Shown: positions 25,420 through 35,088, counted from the first letter of the stretch. The stretch is DNA of 36,023 nucleotides from an uncultured Clostridia bacterium (GCA_945916025.1 CAMEGD010000002.1:1-36023), one strand, 5' to 3'. Notes: generated by a model from the sequence alone, not told the origin. Translations and numbers: made by a program.

Positions 25420-26169
25420 ATGAATTTCGATTATTTTTATCATCGTGAAAGCGAAAAATTTAGTTTCTATATTTTACCTAAGCTTTTAATCTACGATGAT
25501 TTATTTAAGGAATTATCTTCAGATGCAAAAGTACTTTATGCATGTTTGTTAGATCGTATGGATTTATCTAGTAAAAATGGATGGCGTGATAGGGATGGCA
25601 GAGTGTTTATTATATTTACGATAGAAGAGATTATGGAATCTCTAAACAAATCAAATAAAACAGCGGTGAAAATTATTAAAGAACTTGATGATATAGGGCT
25701 AATACAAAGAAAAAGACAGGGACTAGGAAAGCCGAATTTAATATATGTTATGGATTTTATGACACCATTTTTACCCGAGTGTAAAAGTTACACTTCAGAA
25801 ATGAAGAATCTACACTCCAGAAGTGTAAAAAGTACATTTCAAGAAGTGAAGAAAGTACAAGGAACTAATACTAATAATAACAAGACTGATATTACTAAGA
25901 CTGATTTGAACAATGGTAAAAAAGCCTTTGGCACTTTCAATAATGTTTATTTATCAGCTGAAGAATTAAAAAGGTTAAACGAAACTATAGGTTTACGATT
26001 AGAAAACTATATTGAACGCTTATCGACTTACCTAAAAAGTACAGGAGGTCATTACAATGACCATCACGCAACAATCTTATCTTGGTTTCATAAAGATCAA
26101 GGTAGTAAAAACAATGTAGGGAATAACATTCCAACCAATGATGATTACAGCAAAGGAGACTATTTATGA
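25420..26169 (+). CDS. repA: RepA-N type replication initiator
   Basis: The 249-residue protein opens with the RepA-N domain: FSFYILPKLLIYDDLFKELSSDAKVLYACLLDRMDLS, then GRVFIIFTIEEIMESLNKSNKTAVKIIKELDDIGLI, a winged-helix DNA-binding region (about 12-112). A C-terminal part after a Thr/Asn/Lys-rich linker resembles the DnaB/DnaD-like end of such proteins. In conjugative elements RepA-N proteins support replication of the excised circle. AAGGAG precedes the ATG. The stop overlaps the next gene (ATGA). Confidence 0.88.
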   Translation: MNFDYFYHRESEKFSFYILPKLLIYDDLFKELSSDAKVLYACLLDRMDLSSKNGWRDRDGRVFIIFTIEEIMESLNKSNKTAVKIIKELDDIGLIQRKRQGLGKPNLIYVMDFMTPFLPECKSYTSEMKNLHSRSVKSTFQEVKKVQGTNTNNNKTDITKTDLNNGKKAFGTFNNVYLSAEELKRLNETIGLRLENYIERLSTYLKSTGGHYNDHHATILSWFHKDQGSKNNVGNNIPTNDDYSKGDYL

Positions 26170-27008
26170 TTAAAAGAATTTTACTAGGTGAAATTGAATA
26201 TCCATTTAATGAGGAAAAGGAAGAGTATGTAGATGGACATGTTTACTGTAAAGAATGTGGGGAGCAACTCGATAATAATCAGATAGAACTTTTTGGAGAT
26301 AGATATGTTTTTAGAAAAAAGTGCTTATGTGAAAGAAAAAGAGAAGAAGAATATGAAAGACACCAAAGGCAAGTTCGTATAGGAATGTTAAAAGAATCCT
26401 GCTTTAAGTCTCCAATGCAAGGAACATATAAATTTGAGAATTTTAAGGGAGATAAAACAAATGCTTACACCGTTGCTCTAAACTATGCCAAAAACTTTAA
26501 AGAGATGAGGAATGACAATATCGGACTATGCTTCTTTGGGCCAGTAGGTAGTGGAAAATCTTTTTTAGCCTCGTGTATTGCAAATTACTTGATGGAAGAA
26601 GAGATGATGACGGTGAAGATGAGAAACTTTGCTGAGATTATTAATGAACTACAAACGGGTGGTTTCAGCCTAGATAAAAACAAATACATTGACTCCTTTA
26701 CGAATGTGCCACTTTTAATTCTAGATGACTTAGGTATTGAAAGAGATACAGCTTATGCAAAAGAGCAAGTTTATAACGTAATAAATAGTAGGTATCTAAA
26801 GCAAAAGCCAACAATCATTACAACGAATCTACCTTGGGAGCGGATAAGCGAAACAAAAGAAAGTCTAGAATATCAAAGGATTTATTCAAGAATTGTAGAA
26901 ATGTGTATCCCAGTTCAAGTAAATGCAGAAGATTATAGAAAAACAATAAACAAATCAAAGTTAGAACGATATAAAGAACAGCTTACGAAAAGAGGTGATG
27001 AAAGTTGA
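26166..27008 (+). CDS. DnaC/IstB-like helicase-loader ATPase
   Basis: The 280-residue AAA+ protein has an N-terminal zinc-type cluster (C28, C31, C53, C55). Walker A is GPVGSGKS (125-132), Walker B is LLILDDLG (183-190), and the sensor segment PTIITTNLPW and an arginine-finger region follow. These are features of DnaC/DnaI helicase loaders. It directly follows repA, overlapping it by four bases, so the two probably form the element's replication module. Confidence 0.9.
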   Translation: MIKRILLGEIEYPFNEEKEEYVDGHVYCKECGEQLDNNQIELFGDRYVFRKKCLCERKREEEYERHQRQVRIGMLKESCFKSPMQGTYKFENFKGDKTNAYTVALNYAKNFKEMRNDNIGLCFFGPVGSGKSFLASCIANYLMEEEMMTVKMRNFAEIINELQTGGFSLDKNKYIDSFTNVPLLILDDLGIERDTAYAKEQVYNVINSRYLKQKPTIITTNLPWERISETKESLEYQRIYSRIVEMCIPVQVNAEDYRKTINKSKLERYKEQLTKRGDES

Positions 27009-27490
27009 TTAATGAGGATATATCAAACAAAACAGTTAGTATGCAAGTTCGAGCAAGTGAAAAAATGATGGATCAGCTTCTAAAAACTCTTAAAAAAATG
27101 CAAGAAGAATCTAAAAAACATGGGGGTCTTGAAAAGTACCTTAAGCAAGAAGGTAATGAAGTAAAACTAAAAGATATGGTAAAAAGAAGTCAACTTGAAG
27201 AAATCCCTGTTAAAGAAGCTGAGCTTAAAGAGCTAAAGAAGGAATTGAATAAATACGGAGTTAAGTTTTCTGTTATGAGAGATAAAGAGAGTGGAAACTA
27301 TAACGTGTTCTTTCAAGCAAAGGATACTAAGGTTATGGATCTAGCTTTTAATAAGGCGTTACAAAAAGCAGAACAGAAGCATGACAAGAAAGAATCTGTT
27401 CACAAACAAATTAATGAATTCAAAGAAAAAATTAAAGAGACTATCACCAATGACCAAGTTAAAAATAAACACAAGGAGCAAAGCCTATGA
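27005..27490 (+). CDS. PcfB family (DUF3801) protein
   Basis: The 161-residue protein fits PcfB/DUF3801, a conserved neighbour of the VirD4-type coupling protein in Gram-positive conjugative elements. Visible are an N-terminal helix-rich region and the core VKEAELKELKKELNKYGVKFSVMRDKESGNYNVFFQAKDTKVMDLAFNKAL, followed by a Lys-rich tail. In pCF10, PcfB helps present the relaxosome to the coupling protein PcfC. The start is a TTG overlapping the previous stop, with GAGGTGA six bases upstream. Confidence 0.78.
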   Translation: MINEDISNKTVSMQVRASEKMMDQLLKTLKKMQEESKKHGGLEKYLKQEGNEVKLKDMVKRSQLEEIPVKEAELKELKKELNKYGVKFSVMRDKESGNYNVFFQAKDTKVMDLAFNKALQKAEQKHDKKESVHKQINEFKEKIKETITNDQVKNKHKEQSL

Positions 27491-28215
27491 GTAGTATCAT
27501 GCAATATAATAATAAAGAATTTGGAGAACTCACTGTTATTGAAAAAGACGGTGAGTTTTTCTTTATAGGAAAAGAAGTAGCAGAGAAGCTAGGATATTCA
27601 AATACAAGAGATGCTTTAAGTCGTCATGTTGATGAATCAGATAAGGGCGTCGGGAAACACGACACCCTTGGAGGCAAACAATCTTTTATCGTTATAAATG
27701 AGTCTGGACTTTACTCCCTAATTCTATCTTCCAAACTTCCTTCAGCTTTAAGATTTAAACATTGGGTGACAAAAGAGGTTCTTCCAAGTATTAGAAAAAA
27801 TGGAGGATATATCTCAAATCAAGAAAACTTGTCAAACGAGGAAATTCTAGCAAAAGCAATGTTGGTTGCAAACAATGTAATAAAGGAAAAAGCGGACAGG
27901 ATAAAAGAGCTTGAGCCTAAAGCCAATTACTACGATCAACTAGTAGATAAGAATCTACTTACTAACTTTAGGGATACTGCTAAACAACTAAATATACCAC
28001 AAAAGGCATTTATTGATTTTCTACTAGAGAATGATTTTCTATATCGAGATAAACATCAGAAGCTACTACCTTATTCTAGAAAAAATAACGGCTACTTTGA
28101 AGTCAAGGAATGGGTTAGTTTAGATGGTCATTTGGTTGGTATTCAAACAATGGTGACTCCTAAAGGAAGAAACTACTTCCTAGTCTTGTTAGGAGGTGGT
28201 TTAAGTCGTGATTGA
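27487..28215 (+). CDS. Bro-N / KilA-C phage-antirepressor-like protein
   Basis: The 242-residue protein combines a Bro-N domain (about 8-112: FGELTVIEKDGEFFFIGKEVAEKLGYSNTRDALSRHV and KQSFIVINESGLYSLILSSKLPSALRFKHWVTKEVLPSIRKNG) with a KilA-C-type domain (about 145-240). Such proteins are antirepressors in phages and are a regular member of the Tn1549 left module between PcfB and VirD4, where they probably regulate the element. Its end overlaps the VirD4 start by eight bases. Confidence 0.9.
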   Translation: MSSIMQYNNKEFGELTVIEKDGEFFFIGKEVAEKLGYSNTRDALSRHVDESDKGVGKHDTLGGKQSFIVINESGLYSLILSSKLPSALRFKHWVTKEVLPSIRKNGGYISNQENLSNEEILAKAMLVANNVIKEKADRIKELEPKANYYDQLVDKNLLTNFRDTAKQLNIPQKAFIDFLLENDFLYRDKHQKLLPYSRKNNGYFEVKEWVSLDGHLVGIQTMVTPKGRNYFLVLLGGGLSRD

Positions 28216-30409
28216 TAAAATATTTAAGGATATTAAAGGACTAATCAAAATAGATAGTCCAAAAGACTTTCTCATTAATTGGATGCCTTATATCCTTATC
28301 TTCTACATTGGGAATATTTTTTCCAAACATGTTGCTTCCTATGTTGGAGGGGATGTTATAGATAGGATATTAATAGCTATCCTCGAAGTTAATACTATGA
28401 GTCTTCTTCCAATTTTTAAGACTAATGACTTAATAGTAGGGTTAGTCTTGTCAGGCCTTGTAAAGTTAATTGTTTATTCTAAAGGGAAAAACGCTAAGAA
28501 GTTTAGGCAAGGTGAAGAATATGGTTCAGCAAGATGGGGAACTAAAAAAGATATTGAACCTTACATTGATGAAAAGTTTGAGAACAATGTTCTTCTGACA
28601 CAAACTGAAAGACTTACCATGGACTCAAGACCGAGCAATCCCAAATATGCAAGAAATAAAAATGTTATGGTCATTGGTGGTTCAGGCTCAGGTAAAACGA
28701 GATTCTATGTAAAACCTAACCTCATGCAAATGCACTCATCCTATATTGTCTATGTAGGAACTCAAACTATTCAACCAGGAATTGAAGATATGCTCAGAGA
28801 AAAAAACGATGGCGGGAAGCCTGTAAGATGGGCTAGCTTACAGAGATCAGGATCTAACAGCAGAAGATTTGAAGGTCCTACGATGTTCTATCCAATATTT
28901 TTTAATAAAGATGACAAATCTTTTCATTCTACTGGAGAATCTTTACCGTTGAATCTAGATAGAAATACTGTGATAGCTCCAGAAGGAACTATAGCGGTGT
29001 TTCCACTTGGTCGTAATAATGATGAAAGAAATTGGCAGTTATCACAGAAAACGTTCAATGAAAGGTTATCTAGAGGGTTCGTCAAGTTTGGAAAATGGAA
29101 TGAGGCTAAAAACTCAAGAAGCATCAGTTATTTGTCTACTGGCGTTATAAATAGAATAGCTAGTGGTGAGTTAAAAATCTTGGGCTATGAACAGGATGGC
29201 GCAGCAATTATTGAAAATGTAAGCACTATTAGACCTGTATCAACATGGAATAAGCCAACTCATAGTGCTAGTGAATATGGTTCCAGTCTCTTAAATCATA
29301 TCATGCCAGATAGAAAATTTCCTTTTCCTAAGTCATTATACGCTGTTGCTGACACATTGAAATTTTTTGTTTCCAATAAAAAAGATGCATTAATCCTTGA
29401 TTTTTTTGCGGGCTCTGGGACAACGGCTCATGCAGTTAATTTATTGAACAAAGAAGATGGTGGCAAGAGACAATCAATTATGGTAACAAATAATGAAGTT
29501 TCAGTTGATGAATCTAAATCACTAAAGAAAAAAGGATTTAATCCAGGTGATATAGAGTGGGAGGATTTAGGCATAGCTCATCATATAACTTGGCCAAGAA
29601 TTAAATGTTCAATTCTTGGCATTGATACTGTCGGCTCACCCTTAACTGATACCTATAAAATAACAAGAAAAAAACAAGTTCTGGTTCCACGTAAAATTAA
29701 GAAGATTGATTATGTAACCCCAGAGACACTAGATACTGTCACTAAGCGAAAAAACTTTGTGTCAAATCTTAATTCTAAATACTCAGACTTGGCTCAAAGT
29801 CTTGTGAAAAAAGATGAACCTTTTATTGTTTCTGACGAACATTCAACAACTATTATATTTGATATCGAATATTTAGAAGAATGGTTGAATGAGATAGAGG
29901 GAAAAGACCATATTCAAAACTTTTTAATCATTACAAATAACAATAAAGAATTTAATAATATTAAGGATAAAGTTGCTGATTTAATGGGCGAGAATCAAAG
30001 TATTATAGAAGAAGAATTACCAATGTCAAAAGGTTTCGATACTAATGCGATTTTCTTTAAGTTGGGGTTTCTTGACAAAAATAGCGTTGCAATCGGAAAA
30101 CAACTTAGTGAGTTATTACCATTACTATGGATGAAAGCTGGTTCAGTAGGGGAATGTCCTTCTATAGGAGAGAATGAAAATGTAGATGCTTTAATTTATC
30201 CTAAAAATAAATTCGGAATTCTGATTAAAGAAAATAGATTTGCGGATTTCAAAAATGAGTTAGATGAGTATCCTGAAATCAATACAGTATTTATAGTTAC
30301 TGATTCAGACGAAGGCTATGTTGAAATGTCTTCATTATTGGAGGTTAAACAAACATTTCAACTTTACAAAGACTATTTAGATAATTTTAGGATAAATATT
30401 AGGAGGTAA
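28208..30409 (+). pseudogene. In-frame fusion of VirD4 N-terminus with type III-like Mod C-terminus
   Basis: The 733-codon frame begins as a VirD4/TraG coupling protein. Two membrane segments (about 22-40 and 74-90), EYGSARWGTKKDI and Walker A GGSGSGKT (157-164) with RFYVKPNLMQMHSSYIV are seen. VirD4 proteins continue TDPKGT with Walker B; here that is lost after about residue 181 (near base 28750). The rest is the C-terminal half of a type III/beta-class adenine methyltransferase: motif X-like FPFPKSLYAVADTL (371-384), motif I LDFFAGSGTTAHAV (397-410), and a Mod-type C-terminal region. The catalytic DPPY motif, which lies before motif I in this class, is absent. Both activities should be lost. 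GTG start after AGGAGGTGG. Confidence 0.8.
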
Positions 30410-30412
30410 ATA

Positions 30413-33211
30413 ATGAAATTAGAACTTTTTCCATTTCAGGATACAGCATTGAATAATTTGCGAAAGAAAACAGCGGAGGCAATGTATTTTTTTGAACGTA
30501 CAAACTCATCACAAATAATATCATTTACAGCACCTACGGGTGCTGGTAAAACAATAATCATTACAGCTTTAATTGAAAAGATATTTTTTGGAGATGCTGA
30601 TTATCCTGAACAACCAGAAGCAATCTTTGTTTGGCTTTCGGATTCTCCTGAGTTAAATGAACAATCTAAACAAAAAATTGAAACAAAGTCTGACAAAATA
30701 AAACTCAATCAATGTATAACGATTGAAAATGAAAGCTTCGATCAAGAATTCTTAAGTGATGGACATATATACTTTTTGAATACTCAAAAGTTATCATCTT
30801 CTAGTAACTTAACAAAATATGGAAATAATAGGGAATATACTATATGGGATACTATTCGAAATACAGCGGAGTCTAAGTCCGATAGGCTTTATTTTATAAT
30901 AGATGAAGCCCATAGAGGAGCAAAAAGCAGAGATAGAGCTGAGGCGACCTCTATTATGCAGAAATTTATTAAAGGTAGCGTAGTAGATAGTATAAAATCT
31001 ATGCCTTTAGTTATAGGAATGTCAGCAACTAGTGAAAGGTTTAATACTTTAATTGCAGGAACAAGCTCATCGATTCATAACGTAGTAGTGCCAATCGAGG
31101 ATGTTAGAGCGTCCGGCTTATTAAAGGAAAAAATAATTATTACCTATCCAGATGAATCTGATGCTAATAAGGACATGGCGGTTCTACAGGCTGCAACAGA
31201 TGAGTGGAAAAGGAAATGGGATCATTGGTATCAGTATTGCACAGAACAACACTATTCACATGTAAATCCTGTATTTGTGATTCAAGTCAAGAACAGAAAG
31301 GGAGATAGAATATCAGAGACATCTCTTGATGAGAGTTTACTGCAAATTGAAAAAAGACTAGATTATAAGTTTAAATTTGGCGAAGTTGTTCATTCTTTTG
31401 GAGATATAAATGGAAGTTTGCAAGTAAATGGTTTAAAAGTGCCATACATTGAACCCTCAAGAATAAACGACAATCGCAATATAAGAATAGTGTTTTTTAA
31501 AGAAAGCCTATCCACAGGATGGGATTGTCCTAGAGCAGAAACAATGATGTCATTTAGAAGTGCAAATGATTCCACTTATATAGCTCAGTTATTAGGTAGA
31601 ATGGTCAGAACTCCTAAGCAAATGCGTATTCAAGTAGATGAAACATTAAATGATGTTTATTTATTTTTGCCACATTTTAATCAGAATAATGTTGATAAAG
31701 TAGTCGAAGCATTTCAATCTTCTGAAGGTGATTCTGTTCCAGCAGAAGTTGAAGGTCAAAAGATTGGAGTACTTAGCTATGAGACTTGGACAGTTAAACC
31801 GGTAAATAAAGCTAATAGAAAACCTAAAAACATATCAGGTCAATTGCAATTCGAACCTGAATCTTCTAACGAAAAGAAAGATCCAACAAATCAACCAGAT
31901 GACATTGTTTTATTGCCACTTTGTGAAAAAGATGAAGTAAACAATCTTCCTGATTTAAGACCAACTCCTGAAGAGATTCATGAGCAAAGGAATAATTCAG
32001 ATGAGGGCCAGGAAGCAGAACCAGATAATGATGTTTTTGATGTCGACACTGACGTAATTGATAGGGAAGAAATTACAAAATTTATTAATGAAAGTGGTTT
32101 GCTAACCTATCAAGTTAGAAAAGTTCAAATTACGAACTATTTAGCATCATTATTTAAGTTATCTAGGCTACTCTTACAATCTAATTTAGATCTTAGCGAA
32201 AACGAAAGAATAGTAGAAGAAATTGTTGAAATAATATGTGCGTATATACAGAAACTCAAGAAAAATAATGATTATAGTAAATTAAAAAAAGAACTACTCG
32301 AATTTAGATTAAATAAAAAAGTTTTGGATGTATTTGGAGAAGAAATAGAAGATGAAGGCTTAGGTGGACTATTTTCAAGCTCTAACATTGATGTTGAGCG
32401 TCAATTTAGACAAGCTGAAGCTAAATTAAATAACGAAGGAATTGGTCAAAGATATGGTCAGAAATATTTTGAAATTAATGATCCTGACGAGTACAAAATA
32501 CATGTGATCTTATTTGCATTTGACAAGAACAATATTGATTATTTACATGAGTATGCAAAAGAAAAGTTTCACGAATTGAATGATAAGTTCAGAAGATATA
32601 TTCCTACTCTTCCAGAAGTTTTTCAAAATCAATATGAAAAAATTTCTTCTAACTCAGATAAAGTAAGCCAACATAATTTTAGATTACCTGCAACAATAAG
32701 TGTAGAATCTAAACCAGATTATAAATCATATGAAGATCATCTATTAGTTAATCAGAGCACGGGTGTAGCTCATGTAAATTTAAATGATTGGGAGGAACAA
32801 GTTTTAGAAGAAGAGAGAAAAAGGGATGATTTTGTGTGTTGGTTGAGGAATCCGTCGAGAAAACCTTGGGCCTTGCAGATTCCATATGAAATAGATAATG
32901 AGACAAAACCAATGTACCCTGATCTTATTATTATTAGAAAAGATCCTGTTTTAAAGTATGTTGTTGACATTATAGAACCACATGGACAACATCTCGCAGA
33001 TAATGTTGGAAAAGCAAAAGGATTAGCAGAATATGCCAGACAAAATCCTGGTTTGGGAAGAATTGAGCTTGTACGCATTGTCGATAGTCCTAGTAAAAGA
33101 ACAATATTTCTTCGCTTAGACATGGCTAAAACTAAAATAAGAGATAAGGTGTCTAAGATTAATACTTATGAAGAATTAGAAAACCTATTTAGAAATTATG
33201 GAAACAAATAA
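30413..33211 (+). CDS. Type III restriction Res-type helicase-nuclease
   Basis: The 932-residue protein is a superfamily 2 helicase of the type III Res kind. Walker A is APTGAGKT (40-47), DEAH is at 164-167, GMSAT at 202-206, a SLSTGWDCPRAE segment comes before motif VI, and motif VI is QLLGRMVRTP (392-401). The C-terminal domain has the nuclease-like pattern PD (836-837), then D852 and E855 in VDIIEPHG. The canonical lysine of PD-(D/E)xK is not present. AGGAGG lies before the ATG, three bases after the Mod fragment. The gene looks intact, so the helicase may be expressed without a working methyltransferase. Confidence 0.88.
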   Translation: MKLELFPFQDTALNNLRKKTAEAMYFFERTNSSQIISFTAPTGAGKTIIITALIEKIFFGDADYPEQPEAIFVWLSDSPELNEQSKQKIETKSDKIKLNQCITIENESFDQEFLSDGHIYFLNTQKLSSSSNLTKYGNNREYTIWDTIRNTAESKSDRLYFIIDEAHRGAKSRDRAEATSIMQKFIKGSVVDSIKSMPLVIGMSATSERFNTLIAGTSSSIHNVVVPIEDVRASGLLKEKIIITYPDESDANKDMAVLQAATDEWKRKWDHWYQYCTEQHYSHVNPVFVIQVKNRKGDRISETSLDESLLQIEKRLDYKFKFGEVVHSFGDINGSLQVNGLKVPYIEPSRINDNRNIRIVFFKESLSTGWDCPRAETMMSFRSANDSTYIAQLLGRMVRTPKQMRIQVDETLNDVYLFLPHFNQNNVDKVVEAFQSSEGDSVPAEVEGQKIGVLSYETWTVKPVNKANRKPKNISGQLQFEPESSNEKKDPTNQPDDIVLLPLCEKDEVNNLPDLRPTPEEIHEQRNNSDEGQEAEPDNDVFDVDTDVIDREEITKFINESGLLTYQVRKVQITNYLASLFKLSRLLLQSNLDLSENERIVEEIVEIICAYIQKLKKNNDYSKLKKELLEFRLNKKVLDVFGEEIEDEGLGGLFSSSNIDVERQFRQAEAKLNNEGIGQRYGQKYFEINDPDEYKIHVILFAFDKNNIDYLHEYAKEKFHELNDKFRRYIPTLPEVFQNQYEKISSNSDKVSQHNFRLPATISVESKPDYKSYEDHLLVNQSTGVAHVNLNDWEEQVLEEERKRDDFVCWLRNPSRKPWALQIPYEIDNETKPMYPDLIIIRKDPVLKYVVDIIEPHGQHLADNVGKAKGLAEYARQNPGLGRIELVRIVDSPSKRTIFLRLDMAKTKIRDKVSKINTYEELENLFRNYGNK

Positions 33212-33242
33212 GGAAGTAGTTTTCATCTCTCCACTTCCTTAT
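33208..33242. repeat. Inverted repeat between the convergent Res and relaxase genes
   Basis: ATAAGGAAGT (33208-33217) is the exact complement of ACTTCCTTAT (33233-33242). The Res stop is in the left arm and the relaxase stop is in the 15-base loop. It could terminate both genes, although T-runs are lacking. Confidence 0.5.
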
Positions 33243-34554
33243 CCATATAATTCTCATAGTTTTTCTTATATTGAACCAGCTCAGAAAATAAATCATTTGA
33301 CGTAGAATACTCTTGCATAAGGGTATTCTTTTTTTCTTGGAATTGATCAAGTTCTTTAAGAATATCCTTAGATTTTGGAACAGAGTCATAGGTTTCAATT
33401 ATAGCTTTAGAGGCAATAGTATAGAGTTTTAGTTCAGCAGAATATTCCTTGGCGAAATTCTCGTCATTAGGGTTAGCTTTATGATATTTATAATGTTCTC
33501 GGTACTCTCTGATTGTTTCCACTTGCTCCATCGTTTCAGATAGCTTTTCCATATTAGATTCGATATCTTTAATTTCGTCTAGAAGACCTTGTCTTTCGTC
33601 TGCTATCTTTTGAATATGTTCTTCTAGTTCTTGCTTAGAATTAATCCCAAGTTGACGTATAGCGATAACAGAATCAGCCATAGTTTTTAGGTTATGCTTA
33701 TTAGCCCAGAACTCGTATCCTTTACTGGATTTAATCTTTTCATTGTTACTAATATTGATTACTTTGCCTACTCTTTGCTTGATAGCGGGGCGATGACTTT
33801 GAACAGATTCTTGGAGCCTTTCTTTTAATCTTTCTTCCGTATAATCATCACCTATTGTTTTAGCACGAGTAAATCTTTGCTTATCTTTATGTCTGAAAGC
33901 TATGTGCTTACCATGTTTAATTTCATAACCTAACTCAGACATTCTCTTTAGAAAATCTTCCCAATTTTGAGCTTGTTTAAGCATACGATCGATATCAAAT
34001 TGTAGCTTGGATTTCCATGAAGTTCCTTGCTTAGCCTGCTGAAATTCATACCAAGACTTTCCTTTAGTCTTATACCTTCTTTTATAGCTTTCGTAATAAG
34101 TATCAATAACGGATAGCTTGTTTTCTCTACATAATTCATCACTTCGGGTTCTAATTTGATGATAAGTCTTGTAGTTAGCTCGATAGCATTTAACTGTGAC
34201 CATATTGACATGATTAAAGATGATATGGTTATGAATATGGCCACGATCCAAATGGGTAGCTATGACATACTCATACTCGTTTTTCAGATGTTTTTCACAG
34301 AGTTCTTGACCAATTCGGTGAGCAGTTTCTGCATCAGTTTCTCCTGGAAAGAAGGATTGAATTAAGTGCTGGGCTAAAACTGTTCCCTGAACATTGTTAG
34401 CTTCTCGAGTTTTTAGAAAAGAAGTGTGGGCAGTAATTGGATTGCACATAAAACCTGAGACCAGAATTTGGTCGTTGGTTTTTTCATCCTTTGAGATATA
34501 GTCAATAGCCAAATTAAGTGTTGATTTTATTGGATGAATTTTTGTAATTGCCAT
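33223..34554 (-). CDS. MobP-type relaxase
   Basis: The 443-residue protein nicks and carries the transferred strand. The metal-binding HIHNHIIFN motif is at 106-114 within THLDRGHIHNHIIFNHVN. Near the N-terminus LNLAIDYISKDEKT offers Tyr19 as the likely nucleophile. After about residue 280 the protein is coiled-coil-like (ELEEHIQKIADERQGLLDEIKDIESNMEKLSETMEQVE). This is the relaxase of Tn1549-like elements, and the length looks complete. It lies two bases after mobC with GGAGGA at the mobC end, so they form one operon. Confidence 0.92.
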   Translation of the reverse strand: MAITKIHPIKSTLNLAIDYISKDEKTNDQILVSGFMCNPITAHTSFLKTREANNVQGTVLAQHLIQSFFPGETDAETAHRIGQELCEKHLKNEYEYVIATHLDRGHIHNHIIFNHVNMVTVKCYRANYKTYHQIRTRSDELCRENKLSVIDTYYESYKRRYKTKGKSWYEFQQAKQGTSWKSKLQFDIDRMLKQAQNWEDFLKRMSELGYEIKHGKHIAFRHKDKQRFTRAKTIGDDYTEERLKERLQESVQSHRPAIKQRVGKVINISNNEKIKSSKGYEFWANKHNLKTMADSVIAIRQLGINSKQELEEHIQKIADERQGLLDEIKDIESNMEKLSETMEQVETIREYREHYKYHKANPNDENFAKEYSAELKLYTIASKAIIETYDSVPKSKDILKELDQFQEKKNTLMQEYSTSNDLFSELVQYKKNYENYMDKEVER

Positions 34555-34556
34555 GC

Positions 34557-34910
34557 CTATTTTCCTCCATCCGAAGCTCTATTTAGAAGTAATGAATGTA
34601 TTAGCCAAATTTCTTTTGATATGGCATCAATATCTTCTCTAATGCTTTTTATATCATCACGATAGATAACGCTTGTTTGATTAGCGTGTTTTGCAATTTG
34701 ATTTATATTGTTTGTGGCATTAGATAGTAGCCATTGAATATTTCTGAAAGGTTCAAGATCAACAGTATAAATTTCTTTTTCCATAACGCATTTTCTAATA
34801 AAATGAGCCATCGTTTTACTATTTGTCATCTTCATTTTCTCCCTGAACAAGGCCAGTTCTTCATCGTTCAGGTAGATTTTTAATTGATTTTTTCGACTTC
34901 TATTTTCCAT
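34557..34910 (-). CDS. mobC: MobC relaxosome accessory protein
   Basis: The 117-residue protein begins RSRKNQLKIYLNDEELALFREKMKMTNSKTMAHFIRKCVM, a ribbon-helix-helix-like DNA-binding start. It continues with the MobC core (NIQWLLSNATNNINQIAKHANQT and a final helix with IWLIHSLLLN). MobC proteins bind and open oriT for the relaxase. The ATG at 34910 has AGGAGG five bases upstream. A longer frame to a GTG at 35033 would translate the oriT repeats and a terminator and is rejected. Confidence 0.88.
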   Translation of the reverse strand: MENRSRKNQLKIYLNDEELALFREKMKMTNSKTMAHFIRKCVMEKEIYTVDLEPFRNIQWLLSNATNNINQIAKHANQTSVIYRDDIKSIREDIDAISKEIWLIHSLLLNRASDGGK

Positions 34911-34942
34911 TTCTTCCTCCTGTTTTTTGTATTTTCGGGGTA

Positions 34943-35037
34943 TTAGGGTGCTCCCTAACAAGTTAAAATTGAATAAAAAAAGAAGCAGTCCGAGTTGGTC
35001 TGCTTCATCAATTTTTCGCAAGTGGGTACTCACTTGC
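34943..35037. other. Putative origin of transfer (oriT)
   Basis: Between mobC and the AlbA_2 gene lie nested short inverted repeats. TTAGGG-TGCT-CCCTAA is at 34943-34958, GAAGCAG/CTGCTTC at 34982-34988 and 35000-35006, and GCAAGTG-GGTACT-CACTTGC at 35018-35037. Their place upstream of mobC-relaxase is where oriT sits in this element family. The nick site cannot be assigned by eye. Confidence 0.55.
34975..35006 (-). terminator. Terminator of the AlbA_2-type gene
   Basis: Read on the minus strand, GAAGCAG and CTGCTTC form a 7-base stem followed by seven T. It would stop transcription from the upstream minus-strand gene before mobC. Confidence 0.65.
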
Positions 35038-35088
35038 TATGCTTGCTACTAAATATAAACGTGTAGAAAGCGTTAAGCTTATTTACCT

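Noticed and set aside
33948-34365. Other-frame ORFs overlapping the relaxase
   Set aside because: Their codons lie over the conserved relaxase motifs, they lack ribosome sites and resemble no family.
34911-35033. 41-codon upstream extension of mobC to a GTG
   Set aside because: It has no ribosome site, would translate the oriT-like repeats and a terminator, and the ATG at 34910 has a perfect AGGAGG.
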